From positions 2,852,001-2,916,000 of the forward strand of contig JAULSN010000001.1 in assembly GCA_033439765.1 (NCBI GenBank): DNA of 64,000 nucleotides, read 5' to 3'. This document shows, piece after piece, positions 10,569 to 20,639 of the stretch; within the stretch, counting starts at the first letter, position 1, and every line of letters begins with the position of its first letter. The notes beneath the pieces are model-generated. The model worked only from the letters and a program-made list of their open reading frames with translations. It ran no database searches and was not told the origin of the DNA. The DNA is from Lasiosphaeria ovina (taxonomy: Eukaryota; Ascomycota; Sordariomycetes; Sordariales; Lasiosphaeriaceae). The position numbers and the translations under genes are program-made.

Positions 10569-12241
10569 TTACTTGATCTCGAGCAGCTTCACGTCGAAGA
10601 TGAGCGTGCTGTTGGACGGGATACCGGGCATGGACCGGCTGCCGTACGCAAGCGACGCGGGGATGGTCAAGCGGCGCTCACCACCAACAGACATGCCGAC
10701 AATGCCGATGTCCCAGCCCTTGATCACCTCGCCCTTGCCGATCTTGAAGGAGAACGGCGCACCCTTCTTGTTGGCTACAGTTCACTAGTTAGCAACCGAC
10801 CATGCAGCATCAACTCGAGAGAACGACTTACAATCAAACACCTTGCCGTTCTGCAGCTTGCCGATGTAGCGCATGCCGACCTTATCACCAGACTTGACGG
10901 TGCGGCCAGTGCCAACCTTGCGGTCGTCAATGGTAACACCCTGGACAACCTTGACTCCACCAGCGGCCTTCTTCTCGGCCTGCTCCTTAGCAGGGCCAGT
11001 CGGGCCTTGCTCAAGGTTCTTGGCGAACTGCACCTTCTTGTCAGCCTTGGCAGGAGACTCCTTGGCGGCAGCCTTGGTCTCAGCGGCCTTGGCCTCGGCG
11101 ACGACGGGCTCGCCCTGGTTGTTCTTGAGCTTCTTGAGCTGCTTCTTGCTCAGCTTCTTCTCATCCTTGGAGATGAGAGCGTCGAGGTTCTCGGCCTCAG
11201 CCTCAACCTCCTCCTCAGCAGGGCGCTTGTTCTTGCCCTTCTTGGCCTTAACAAGCTTGGGTACCTCCTCCTCCTCATCGGTGTCGATCTCCTTGATGCG
11301 GAGAAGGCCCTCGATGTTGTCGAGCTCGTCGCTCTCGTCACCGGACAGCTCATCACCCAGGTCATCAATTCCGGGGGGAAGGTCATAGTCATCATCGCTG
11401 TCCTCGTTAGAGTCCTCCTCATTCTCAGGGATCACGTAGTTGCCCGTGAGGTAGATGGTGTGTGTGCCCGTGACAGCAAAGAAGACGCGCTCGCCCTCAG
11501 TGACTGTGATGTTAAGAGTTTGTTGGAAGTTCTGATGGCACGGGTAAGTAGGGGCGGGCATAAGGAAGCACGCCTGGTAGAATACGTACGCGCTCAGTGT
11601 CAAGCGTGCAGACAACATAGTCCTCAAGGTCGACATCGTCTCCCTCGTCGCTCTCCTCATCATCGGACTCCTCCTCCGACTCCTCTTTGCTGGCCTTGGC
11701 CTTGCCCTTCTTGGCCTTCGGCGCGTCGGCGTCCTCCATATCGTCATCAGACTGCTCCTCTTGGGTAGCCTCGATAAGCTTCTTGATGGCAGCCTGCTGG
11801 CGGGCCTTCTTGGACTTGGAGGGGTCGCTGGGGCCACCATTGGTCTCGTTGTCGTCGTCGTCCGACTCATCATCATCCTCACCGCCGCCGAGGAGAGACT
11901 CGAGGTACTCGTCCTCGTCCTCGTCGTCATTAGAGCCCTCGCCGCTGGCCTTGATGATTCTCAGGGTAGAGCGGGGGACGGTGCCCGACTCGTCGGCCTC
12001 AGGCTCGGCGGTGGGGTCGAGCGCAGCCATTGTGATACGGATCTGTCACGGTCCGTCAGCAAGCACATCCAAGGCGGCCAATTATACGCGCGGCTAGTGC
12101 CAGCAATCATGTGCCAGGTGCAATCAATCATCACGGAGATGGTGTACATACCGTCGCGGGGAACTCAACGGCGGCGGGGACCAGAATGGCTCCGGGAGGG
12201 ACCTCGAGGCCATAAAGGGCGACAGGCAGAAGGGGAGACAT
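10569..12241 (-). CDS. FPR4: Nucleolar FKBP-type peptidyl-prolyl isomerase (Fpr3/Fpr4 type)
   Basis: Exons are 12241-12152, 12042-11590, 11531-10832 and 10774-10569, giving 482 aa. The N-terminus (about 1-200) is the nucleoplasmin-like part, beginning [17 protein letters not shown] and interrupted by acidic D/E tracts and a KAKKGKAKA basic stretch. The middle is an acidic/lysine-rich region with [14 protein letters not shown]. The C-terminal 110 residues are an FKBP domain with [29 protein letters not shown] across the last splice, [20 protein letters not shown] and a C-terminal FDVKLLEIK. Fpr3/Fpr4 homologues are histone chaperone/prolyl isomerases of the nucleolus. All splice phases agree and the length matches the family. 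Choosing between Fpr3 and Fpr4 is not meaningful in filamentous fungi, which commonly have one such gene. Confidence 0.93.
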
Positions 12242-13432
12242 GGTGACGGAAATGTAGGATGTTTTTGGGGGCTAATGTGTTCTGGTTGATGATGCGAGAG
12301 CTTTGCGGTCAACTAAGCGAGAGGAATCGGGGAAGATAGTCGATGCGAGGTACTGCAGGTCTTTTATGCGACTGTTGCAGAGGGGAGTTGCGGGAAGGCG
12401 GAATAATAAAGGGAAAGAGAGAGGACTCTGTCGAAGGTCGGTTCCGCTGAAAATCTTCAGGCGGACAAGCTCCCAGCGAGAAAAATTATTGCTGAACCCC
12501 ACACTTTTCCACCGATAACACTTTTTCCAGGCTTATCGGTGAACAAGCTTCCCGGCCAACGGTGCAACCGCGAAAATAAGCGGGGCCGCAGAACCTGCGC
12601 GCCCAACCCCAGAACCCGTTCCAGGCTCTGTCTAACTGTAGCCTCGCACGGATAACTGTCTCCAAAACCATTTCCATCTGAGCCTTTTGAGGACCCAACG
12701 ACGGCAGTGCCATCACGTCCCGTCATGTAGGCATCCATCTGCAATCATCAAGTTGTGCCAGCTGCGCCCTGTTGGAGATCAGGCTGAGACGTTGCTCGCC
12801 GGTGCAAGCCCTGGGCCGTTGCATGTTGGGCAGGCGCGGTATGGAGCGCGGTCCACATCTGGCTCGATTCAATCCACCTGCCAATTCCAGGCACGCCCGC
12901 CCAAGCCCAAGAACGCCTTCCTTGTTATACAAATTGTCTACGGTGAGCAATCTCGCGCTTTCCATTGTCTCGGTTATGGCCGACTTGGACTCGAGGCGCG
13001 AACTTGCATTTGCTCAACCGCATTATAATTTGCGTTTCGATATCACTTGGTTTTTGCGTCTCCCTCATTGATTCTGTTAGATTTCGTGTAGAAATCCTCA
13101 TTCGAACTGGTGAAGTACTACAAGAAAAGCACTACCCCGAAAATCCCAAGATACACTTCTGCTGCATTAGGTTGCTACAGTGAAATATTTTCCGTCTCTT
13201 GTTTGGCTCTTTCCTCTCCACTGCCCCTGTACCTCCCAGGACCCTCCCTTTTATGCTCGTCACTGGCGCTGAGTGACGGTCAAGGGTGCTCCCTGGAGAA
13301 AATCAAATTCGGAGAGACGATACAGAGCAGAGATGCCAGAAGATTGTTTTGGAATGACAAACTGCCTGGCAGAGCGACCGAGAAACAGGTCAGATTTTAA
13401 TTCTCCACCCTTCTCTGATTCCGCCACCGACC
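12242..13432. other. Spacer between the FKBP and DJ-1 genes
   Basis: About 1.2 kb with the FKBP promoter at the left and the DJ-1 gene 3' end at the right. Open frames here lack coding character. No gene or RNA gene was recognised. Confidence 0.4.
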
Positions 13433-14414
13433 TCATGCCGTCTTCGACTTCTTCCCGAGACTCAGAAAAACAGCTTTCACGAGCTGCCACACAATGCCCA
13501 GAGTGAAGACGGTTTTGCCCGTCGTGTACACCTGGGGTCTGTCGCCAGTTTCGGTCAGAGCCAGGCCGAATTCTGCCACGGGGCCAGGAAAGAGGGGACT
13601 CTGTCGAGCGTAGGCCGAGACCAAGTCGTTTGCGTTGGTGATGCCCCCTTTACTTCATGTCAGCCCATTTCTCCTTGTCATGGCCTACGCCAGCAACCCA
13701 TAACAGCCTCTTCGCGAGTGGGCGCGCATTAGGCAATGGGGTGAATAATGAGGTGAAACATACCACAGGACCAAAAGTTGCCGTCCTGGTTCCATCGGAG
13801 GCTATCGCCAAGCCATGTCACCCCCTCAAACATGCCCTTCAGCTTTTGCTGGAGGCCCCGCGGCGCGCAGGCTTTCTTACCTTTGAGAATCCCGGCGGCG
13901 CCGCACAGGAAGATGGCTGTGCATATGCAGAGGATGTCGGTGTCTTGCCTGGCGGCGTGGGCGGCGAGCCATTCCAGCTCGGAGCTGTCGTCCCATGTGT
14001 TTCGCGGGTCCGGCCCAGGCACGCACAAAATGTCCAGCTTGCCGGGCTGGACCTCGGGGTCGGACATGTGGTGAGTGCACATCAATTTCGAGCCCGAGGT
14101 CAGCGGGATGAGCTCGCCGGGTTGGACTTTGCCAATGTCTTTACCCGGAGCACAGCAAGTTGTCAGCAAGCACGCACACGCCTTCTCTCTTATTATTTGT
14201 ATCCATGGGAGACACGAGGATGGTGGAACCTACAAAAGAACTGGACACTGGGCGCGAGATTATAAAGAACGGCAGGAACCATGTCTTTCTGAGGCGACAG
14301 GTACTCATAGCTCATAGTGCCGAAAATGTCGACACATGCCAGGTCAAGCACCTGCGCGTCGCGAGGTAGGTAGATGCCGACACGGACAGTCTTGCGGGAT
14401 TCGGGGCCGCCCAT
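13433..14414 (-). CDS. DJ-1/PfpI-family protein (class I glutamine amidotransferase-like fold)
   Basis: Exons are 14414-14234, 14138-13764 and 13647-13433 (introns GTAGGT..AAAG and GTATGT..AAAG), giving 256 aa. It starts MGGPESRKTVRVGIYLP, with the first beta strand and the early acidic position typical of DJ-1/PfpI proteins (DAQVLDLACVDIFG). Later come LDILCVPGPDP and a nucleophile-elbow-like TDILCICTAIFLCGAAGIL, where one of the cysteines would be the active-site residue. SCGGITNANDLVSAYAR at the second splice matches the family's conserved SGGITNG-like motif. Relatives include isonitrile hydratases, transcriptional regulators and stress proteins, so the substrate cannot be stated. The first intron's GTAGGT donor is slightly unusual. 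It is divergently arranged with PEX13. Confidence 0.85.
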
Positions 14415-14943
14415 CGTCAAGTCGGCTCCGGGTTGTCTTTGCTGGTCCGTGATAGGTTGGGGGGATATTGACTTCCGGGCAGGTTATTCAGTCAGGGATG
14501 CAGTGCACTGATGTTGCTATATATCGTGAATAACGTGGACCGGATGAACAAAGTGAAGACTCATTCGGAAAGAGACCCTGTCGCTTTTATGGCAACCATT
14601 CCTCCAACTTCACTTCCGGTTCCTCTCGGTGCGCAACCACCGCCGCGCGCTTTCCCGAGACCCTCCGGTCCGAGTCTTTGATCCGGCCCAAGTCATTTCA
14701 GCCCAGAGCGCCGAAAGCGCGGAAAGGCACCGTTGAAACGGAAGGCCTGAGCCATGATTGGCTACTGTTTGCTCAACCTCCGAGGGCTCTCGGAAGTTGG
14801 AACAACACCACACGCGGCCTCTGCCAAGCGAAACAAACCATCTGCCCCCTTTTCTTTTATTTATATTTTTATTGGTCTAGCGTATACTCGTCAGCTCCTT
14901 GGTCGGAGTGTTTTTGGAGCCTTGACAAGTACTAGCTGAGGTC
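14415..14943. other. Divergent promoter region, DJ-1-gene side
   Basis: Upstream region of the minus-strand DJ-1 gene. No gene seen. Confidence 0.4.
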
Positions 14944-14974
14944 GATAAGATTGATAAGATGGATCTTATCAATC
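14944..14974. promoter_or_regulatory. GATA-factor site cluster forming a perfect palindrome
   Basis: Two GATAAG words (14944-14949 and 14953-14958) are followed by the inverted CTTATC at 14965-14970. The arms GATTGATAAGAT and ATCTTATCAATC (14949-14974) are perfect reverse complements around a GG centre. Fungal GATA factors of the AreA/NIT2 class bind HGATAR and favour closely paired or facing sites. It lies in the shared promoter between the DJ-1 gene and PEX13. Function is inferred. Confidence 0.5.
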
Positions 14975-15817
14975 ACATCTGAGCGCCGATTGAACTTAAG
15001 TCATCTGCCGCCATCGAAACAGCGGAAGTGGAGATGGCTCGGTTTCTTTTCCCGAGTAATTAGAAGCGTTATAACTAATAAATACATAACGCAGCCTACC
15101 ACCTCCCTATTTTGAACCTTGATAGTTTTGTCTCGTGCTTGAATTTGCAGTTCTGCGCGTGTGTCAGGCTGAGGGAACGGTTCTCGGGAACATTTAATTG
15201 CAGGGTTAGGGTTCGGCTACTTTTCAGGTGTGGCTGGGGCGCTGGCTGGCTCAGTTGTTGGGCCGGTTAATTATCGGGCCAGCCAGCCATGAGAAAGAAG
15301 TCCGAGGTCGAGGGTTGCCACAGCACGCGGCAAACCAATACCGAGGCTGCACCTCCACTCCGCACGGCCATCGGTCATCATCACAAGCCTGAGAGCCATT
15401 TCTCCACTCTTCGGCCAAAGTCAAAGCCCAAGCATCCACAACTTAGTGTCGCTGCACCTCGAGGCAACCGCCGCGCGAAACGTGGCTCTCCTTTGCGACT
15501 GCGAAACCCGCGATAAAGACCTGGGATGAAATTGAAGGTTCCGACCCAAGGCAGCAACATTTGAACTCCTACTTGCCCGGTTAGACGCGTGCGACGGTTT
15601 CGGGTTGTGGTTGCGGTTGCGGCTAGATCCGCGGGTGTCCTTCCCGTCGACCCCAGACCCTTAGAGTCGACCCGTCGTCATCGCCACCCGCTTTCGCCCA
15701 CACACCCCCCTCACCACCGTCGCCGCGGCGCGACGCTCGCTCATTTTCCAGCTGCCCCAGGCCATACATACTCTGTCACACACGAAGCCAGGGAGAGAGA
15801 CACAGAGTGATACAGAC
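14975..15817. other. Divergent promoter region, PEX13 side
   Basis: Upstream region and 5' leader of PEX13. It is GC- and CA/CT-rich close to the start codon. No gene seen. Confidence 0.4.
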
Positions 15818-17364
15818 ATGGCATCGCCGCCGAAGCCTTGGGAGCGATCGGGCCAAGCACAAACCTCTCTAGGTGCGCAATCCACCCCTAAATAACTCCC
15901 CTCCTTCCCCTCCTACTTCCCGTAATATCTGGCAAGACATTGGGCGACATGCCATAACAAGATTACTGACGGAGAGTGCAGCATCCCCCACAACCCTACC
16001 CGGTGCCCCCACATCCGCCGCATCGTCCATGCTCTCCACCACTTCTTCCACAACGCCAGCGATACCCGCGAGGCCACCCGCCTTGACAGCCTCCATCAAC
16101 CAGAATGCCGCCGCCTACAGCAGGCCGTTAGGAGGCGCGCTGGGGGGCGGTTTGGGAGGCGGTCTGGGGGCCACGCCCTACGGGGGCTACGGTTCGGCCT
16201 ATGGCTCCGCATACTCGTCGCCATACTCGTCGCCTTACTCGCGCCTCGGCGGTATGATGGGCGGCTATGGCGGCGGCATGATGGGCAGCTACGGTGGCGG
16301 CTACGGCGGTGGCATGTACGGCGGCGGCATGATGCCAGGAGCAGGCATGCCGGGCAGCGACCCCAACAACCCCGACAGCCTCACCGGCCGCTTCAACATG
16401 AGCACCCAGGCCACCTTCCAGATGCTTGAGGGCGTCGTCGGCGCCTTCGGCGGTTTCGCGCAGATGCTTGAGAGCACATACATGGCCACGCATTCGAGTT
16501 TCTTTGGTAAGCAAAGCGCACATCCCCAATATTTCAACTAGCTGTTTCTAACCAAGACTTCCCTCCGCAGCCATGGTCGCCGTAGCTGAGCAGTTTGGCA
16601 GCCTGCGCGACACGCTTGGATCTGTACTGGGAATCTTCACACTCATGCGCTGGATCCGCACATTAATTGCTAAACTAACGGGACGGCCACCACCAGTAGA
16701 CGCGACGGCCCTGACACCAGCCGCGTTCGCGCGCTTCGAGGGCCGGCAGAACGCGCTTCCCGACGGCAGCGGCGGGCCCCCCAAGCCCAGCCGCAAGCCG
16801 CTCTTCTTCTTCCTGCTGGCCGCCTTTGGCTTGCCGTACGTCATGAGCAAGGTGATACGTTCGCTCGCGGCCAACGCCGAGGAGGAGGAGCGGCGGCGCC
16901 AGGAGCAGCTCGTGTCGGTCCAGCAGAACCAGCAGCAGGCCCTCGTCGACCCGTCCCAGCTCGAGTTCTGCCGCGTCCTGTACGACTTCTCGCCTACGGC
17001 GCAGGGTGGCCAGGCCGTTGTCGTGCAGGGCGTCGACCTCGAGGTCCACAAAGGCGACTTGGTGGCCGTGCTGAGCAAGAGCGACCCCCTCGGCAACCCT
17101 AGCGAGTGGTGGAAGTGCCGCGCCCGCGACGGCAGGATAGGCTACCTCCCCGCCACCTTCCTCGAGGTCCTGCGCAAGCCCGGCCAGCCCCTCGCCATCA
17201 AGAACTCGTCCGCGAGCGACAGCAGCCGCGCCAACTCGTTGACGAGCACTGCGAGCGCCCCCGGCGTCCTGACGCATCCAGTTTCTTCCGTCCCTGCCGT
17301 CCCCTTGACAAAAGTCGGCGACGTCACGGCCGAGAGCTTCCAGAAGTCCCAATTCTACTCTTAA
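15818..17364 (+). CDS. PEX13: Peroxisomal membrane docking protein Pex13
   Basis: Exons are 15818-15872, 15982-16506 and 16571-17364, giving 457 aa. The very short first exon encodes MASPPKPWERSGQ and splices with GTGCGC..GCAG. The next part is a proline/alanine linker and a glycine/tyrosine/methionine-rich region (YGG and GGMYGG repeats, about 85-150), characteristic of Pex13 and thought to form the phase-like import conduit. The conserved core follows (ATFQMLEGVVGAFGGFAQMLEST and FAMVAVAEQFGSLRDTLGSVLG), then a hydrophobic membrane segment (about 271-290). An SH3 domain (about 327-395: CRVLYDFSP, EWWKCRARDGRIGYLPATFLEVL) completes it; in yeast this SH3 binds Pex14 and Pex5. Pex13 is in the docking complex for matrix protein import. 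Start, phases and length all agree with the family. Confidence 0.95.
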
Positions 17365-18323
17365 AGGGGTGGAGGCGGGCCACTTGGTCGTCGCGCAAGC
17401 GAAAGAGGGGGCGGATATGCCAAACAGCAGACGCGGGACTGGAACGTGGTTGGGCTCTAGAGAAGACGCCATACATGATTTCCCACGGCTATCCGCTCCC
17501 CCGCTCTCCCTCTCTCGTTCCGTATCATAGCAAGGTGATTTTTTGGGGGCTCGGCATACAACACATTACACAACACATTACACAACACATACGCGTACAC
17601 ACTCGGACCTTTTGTTTTGTTTGCGAACCTCCCCAAACTCACTCCTCTGCGCGACTCCAGATTGGGGGAGTAAAAGAGAAGAGAAAGAGAAAGAAGAGAA
17701 CTCGGAAATAGGGGGGGAGAAGAAAAAGGGGTCCTGGCGTTCAAGGCTTGCTTTTTCTTCTGATTCCCTCCCTCACACACCCACATACATACACACACTC
17801 TCTCTGTCTCACGCTTCACAATTGACGGAAACCATGACTGTTCTCCCTCATTCAATTTGTTTCTGGCTTCTTATCGTTAACCGCCGCATTTTTAGTCTTG
17901 TTCCTCTTGTCCCGATTCTGATGTAGCGATTAATACCTTAGCTCTCTCTCTCTCTACCTGTCTACCTAACTACCTGCCTACATATATTACCCTCTTTCTG
18001 TCGGACCATCCGTCTGCCTGCCTGTCATTCCGCTGGCGTGTTTGTATGTTTGTATATTTGTCATTTTACGATGTTGTTGTTGTTGTTGTTGTTGGGGGGG
18101 GGGGCAAAAAAGCGAGAGCGGAGAAAAAAGCGGGATTTCTGCTCGGAGGGATGGTTGGATGGACGGACGGGTGTTGTTATGTACCTTCCAAAATACTATC
18201 CATGGTTTCATGTCCGTCTCCAAGCTCCTTTGCTTTATCAAGGTACTTCGCCTTGCCCTAACTATGCCGTAATAGGTGATGTGAAGTGGCTCTGTAGATA
18301 TATACGGAGGAAGGAAAAACAGC
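17365..18323. other. PEX13 3' region and spacer, rich in simple repeats
   Basis: No gene seen. It contains a 12-bp tandem repeat (17558-17590), CT-rich and CTAC-rich tracts (17940-17990), a GTT run ending in a run of G (18070-18104) and the 5S gene's terminator edge. Confidence 0.4.
17558..17590. repeat. Tandem repeat, 12-bp unit ACAACACATTAC
   Basis: Nearly three perfect consecutive units, in the presumed 3' untranslated region of PEX13. Confidence 0.9.
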
Positions 18324-18333
18324 AAAAAAAAAA
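18324..18333 (-). terminator. RNA polymerase III terminator (T10 on the minus strand)
   Basis: A run of ten T residues on the minus strand directly follows the 3' end of the 5S rRNA gene, the standard Pol III stop signal. Confidence 0.8.
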
Positions 18334-18452
18334 CATACAACACCAGGGATTCGCTGGTCGTCACCGACTCAACTACTGATCTGGCCTTGGTTGTTTTTAT
18401 CTAGGGGAGAGCGGACGGGATCCCGAGTTTTCAGCCAGGTATGGTCGTATGT
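18334..18452 (-). rRNA. 5S ribosomal RNA gene (dispersed copy)
   Basis: On the minus strand the sequence starts ACATACGACCATACC, continues AAAACTCGGGATCCCGTCCG, and later has the internal-control-region-like TAGTTGAGTCGGTGACGACC and CAGCGAATCCCTGG, ending GTTGTATG. The ends pair as helix I (ACATAC with GTATG) and total length is 119 nt, as expected. Ten T residues follow. Dispersed 5S genes are usual in filamentous ascomycetes. Compared with the common fungal form, this copy shows changes that look like G-to-A (GAG for GGG in the TTGGGTCGG word; CAACCA opposite TGGCTG in helix II, leaving a C-A mismatch), so it may be a minor variant or a decaying copy. Confidence 0.88.
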
Positions 18453-19240
18453 GACAGTTGAAGCTGTAGATGGTGTTGATAGCGGCCCGAGATACCTTCG
18501 GAACGGGAGCGAGTCGGTAATCCTAGGCCGCTGTAAGCTAGTCGTAAGATGCCCTGTTTAATTTTCATTACGAAAAAGAAAATGGCTAATTGTAGTGGTG
18601 CTATCAAAGAACCCGGTCGGTTGGTTTCATTTTCTAGGTACATATGCTTTGATATTCGGGAGCTCACTTCGGCGATTCCCGACAAGCCTCTAGCGCCCAC
18701 CCGTCCCGTCCCATCCTGCCCACAGCACCATCCTTAGGTAAAGTAACTTTGTGTCTGCGAGAACATCCTTGCGCACCGCACACCCTCTTTCCGCTAGGCA
18801 CTCGATCGATCGATTTGCCTTGTATTGACAGGCACCGCCCCCACCGAAAGACGCAACGCTGGAGAATATTCTCTCTACGTCGGTGCGGAACGACGCTCAA
18901 TCTGCCTCGAAGACGCGTAGAGGTCCAGACCTCAGCCATCTTTGATGGATATACTCCGTATGGCTGCACAGAGCTCTCAAGGCGATCACTAACCAGATGA
19001 TATTAATGCCCCCCCCCCCAACCAACCAACCAAGACATGCCCGGTTCAAGAATGCCTTCTAGCCACTCTGATTCCGGCCGACGAACACAAACCCTATCTA
19101 CCTTGGAGGGTGTGTAGCCGCGGAAGAGCCCGAAAATCATCCAACAACCTCCAACCTCATTGCCCATCCGCGGCGCGTCGATATGGTTCACCGTAAGGCA
19201 CGGCGCATGTGTGTGTGTGTGCCGCCTCCCTCACTTCCTT
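18453..19240. other. Spacer upstream of the 5S gene
   Basis: No gene recognised. A C run followed by AACC repeats (19010-19030) is the only notable simple sequence. Confidence 0.35.
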
Positions 19241-19798
19241 CTAGGTGACTGCTCCATCCTTATGATGGACGTGAAAGTGGCGGCCGGCGATTTCGTCGAC
19301 CTGCCAGTAGGCCAGTATCTTATGGGACCTCGACGAATGCAACGACGGACGGGGTCTTACGCTTCTGGCTGCTGTCGCTTGTAGAGTCCACAGCGGGTGG
19401 CGGTGAGGAACATGGTCGAGTGGGAAGACCCTAAAGGTAGTGTTTTGCCAAGCTTTGGCCCGGGTGATGCGGATGGCGTAGTGCTGGTAAGGGGGCTGCT
19501 CCTTGGGCTGCTGCTCAATGACTTCGTAGCCATCGCCTTCGACGGCGGGGAGGGGAGCAGTTTCGGATTTTCTGGCCTTCCAATACTCCTTGAGCTGGTC
19601 CCTAAGTTCAAAGGACTCCGCCCTTGCATCGTCTTGGGCATCTCTGAGCTGTCTCCGGGCTCGTTTAAACTCTTCAAACGAGTTCTTCAAGTCCGTCGAG
19701 GTGATAGGATACTAGTGGTACTCTAGCGTGCCGTCGTTCTCCGACGGGGCAGCGTGGTGGGCAAAGAAGTTGAGGTTAGTGCCGTCCGTGGTTAACAT
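19241..19798 (-). pseudogene. Small ORF interrupted by an in-frame TAG; gene or relic uncertain
   Basis: From ATG at 19798 a plausible frame runs 28 codons (MLTTDGTNLNFFAHHAAP..), meets TAG at 19714-19712, and continues in the same frame for about 157 codons to a stop at 19241. The part after the stop has protein-like features: a charged helical stretch (KNSFEEFKRARRQLRDAQDD and ELRDQLKEYWKARK), then EGDGYEVIEQQPKEQ. Coding character fades after about 19440, where a GTAAGA donor-like word (near 19360) might start an intron. No short intron with proper borders removes the TAG. I do not recognise the family. It may be a pseudogene, a readthrough gene or a chance frame. Confidence 0.3.
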
Positions 19799-20639
19799 TG
19801 TATTTGTCCCGGCGATTTGAATGGACCGAGGTACGATAATGGCACGACACACAAATGCAAACAAGCAATCGCCGTCTCAGCCACGAGAGTACACTAATAG
19901 AACATGGCATGGTAATGTGCTTTCGCTTCATGGAGGGCTGTGACTATCTAGATACTATACAGCCATGGTTCTGGGCCTGGCATATCCTCACTACCTGTTT
20001 TCTTTAAAAAGGAAAAACGAGGACGAATAGGGATGGAAAAATAAGTCCAGAGGCGGCCTCCTTCCTGCTTCCCAACCTGGCCCTTAAAAGCTGATAGTCA
20101 CAAACCTAGTCGCTGAAACCATCCATGTCATTCTCAAATCTGGGATTCTCTTGCGCCTTCCTATGCCGCCTCTGATTCCCCTCGTCCACTCCGGCCTCAG
20201 TGGCCGCACAGACCCGTGGTCAAATGCACTTTGGCCGTATGATGCTGTGTTTTATGTCCATTGTCTGGTTTGGACCACCGATTCGGCCCCCGTTTGCAAC
20301 TAAAGCACTGACCCCAGAGAGTCGCGCGTGCCATGGTGTGAGAAGAAGAAAAACAGGCCATTGCCAATCAAGGCGGCGTCGCAGCTGTGGCAAGAAACTA
20401 ATGCTGTATTCCAGACGAGGGAGAAAAATCCAGTACTGCGGGGGAATAGAAGGAGAAAAACCGAAGCCAAGCCTTTACTCATTTATCGACTCCCAAACCC
20501 CTTTGCTTCCTTCGTTGGCGATAAAGGGCCGTTAACGTCGTTTCTAGTAGTTTGATGATGAGGCAAGTCGCAAGAGTACTCGTACAAGCGCAGAAAGACC
20601 GGGATGAAAGGTCATGCGCAATTGGCGTGCACCATGAGA
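19799..20639. other. Spacer, no gene seen
   Basis: Lies between the uncertain ORF and the 3' end of the TFIIA gene. Short frames on both strands show no family features. Confidence 0.4.

Noticed and set aside
16675..17472. 265-codon minus-strand frame
   Set aside because: Antisense to PEX13 exon 3, which has the SH3 domain on the plus strand.
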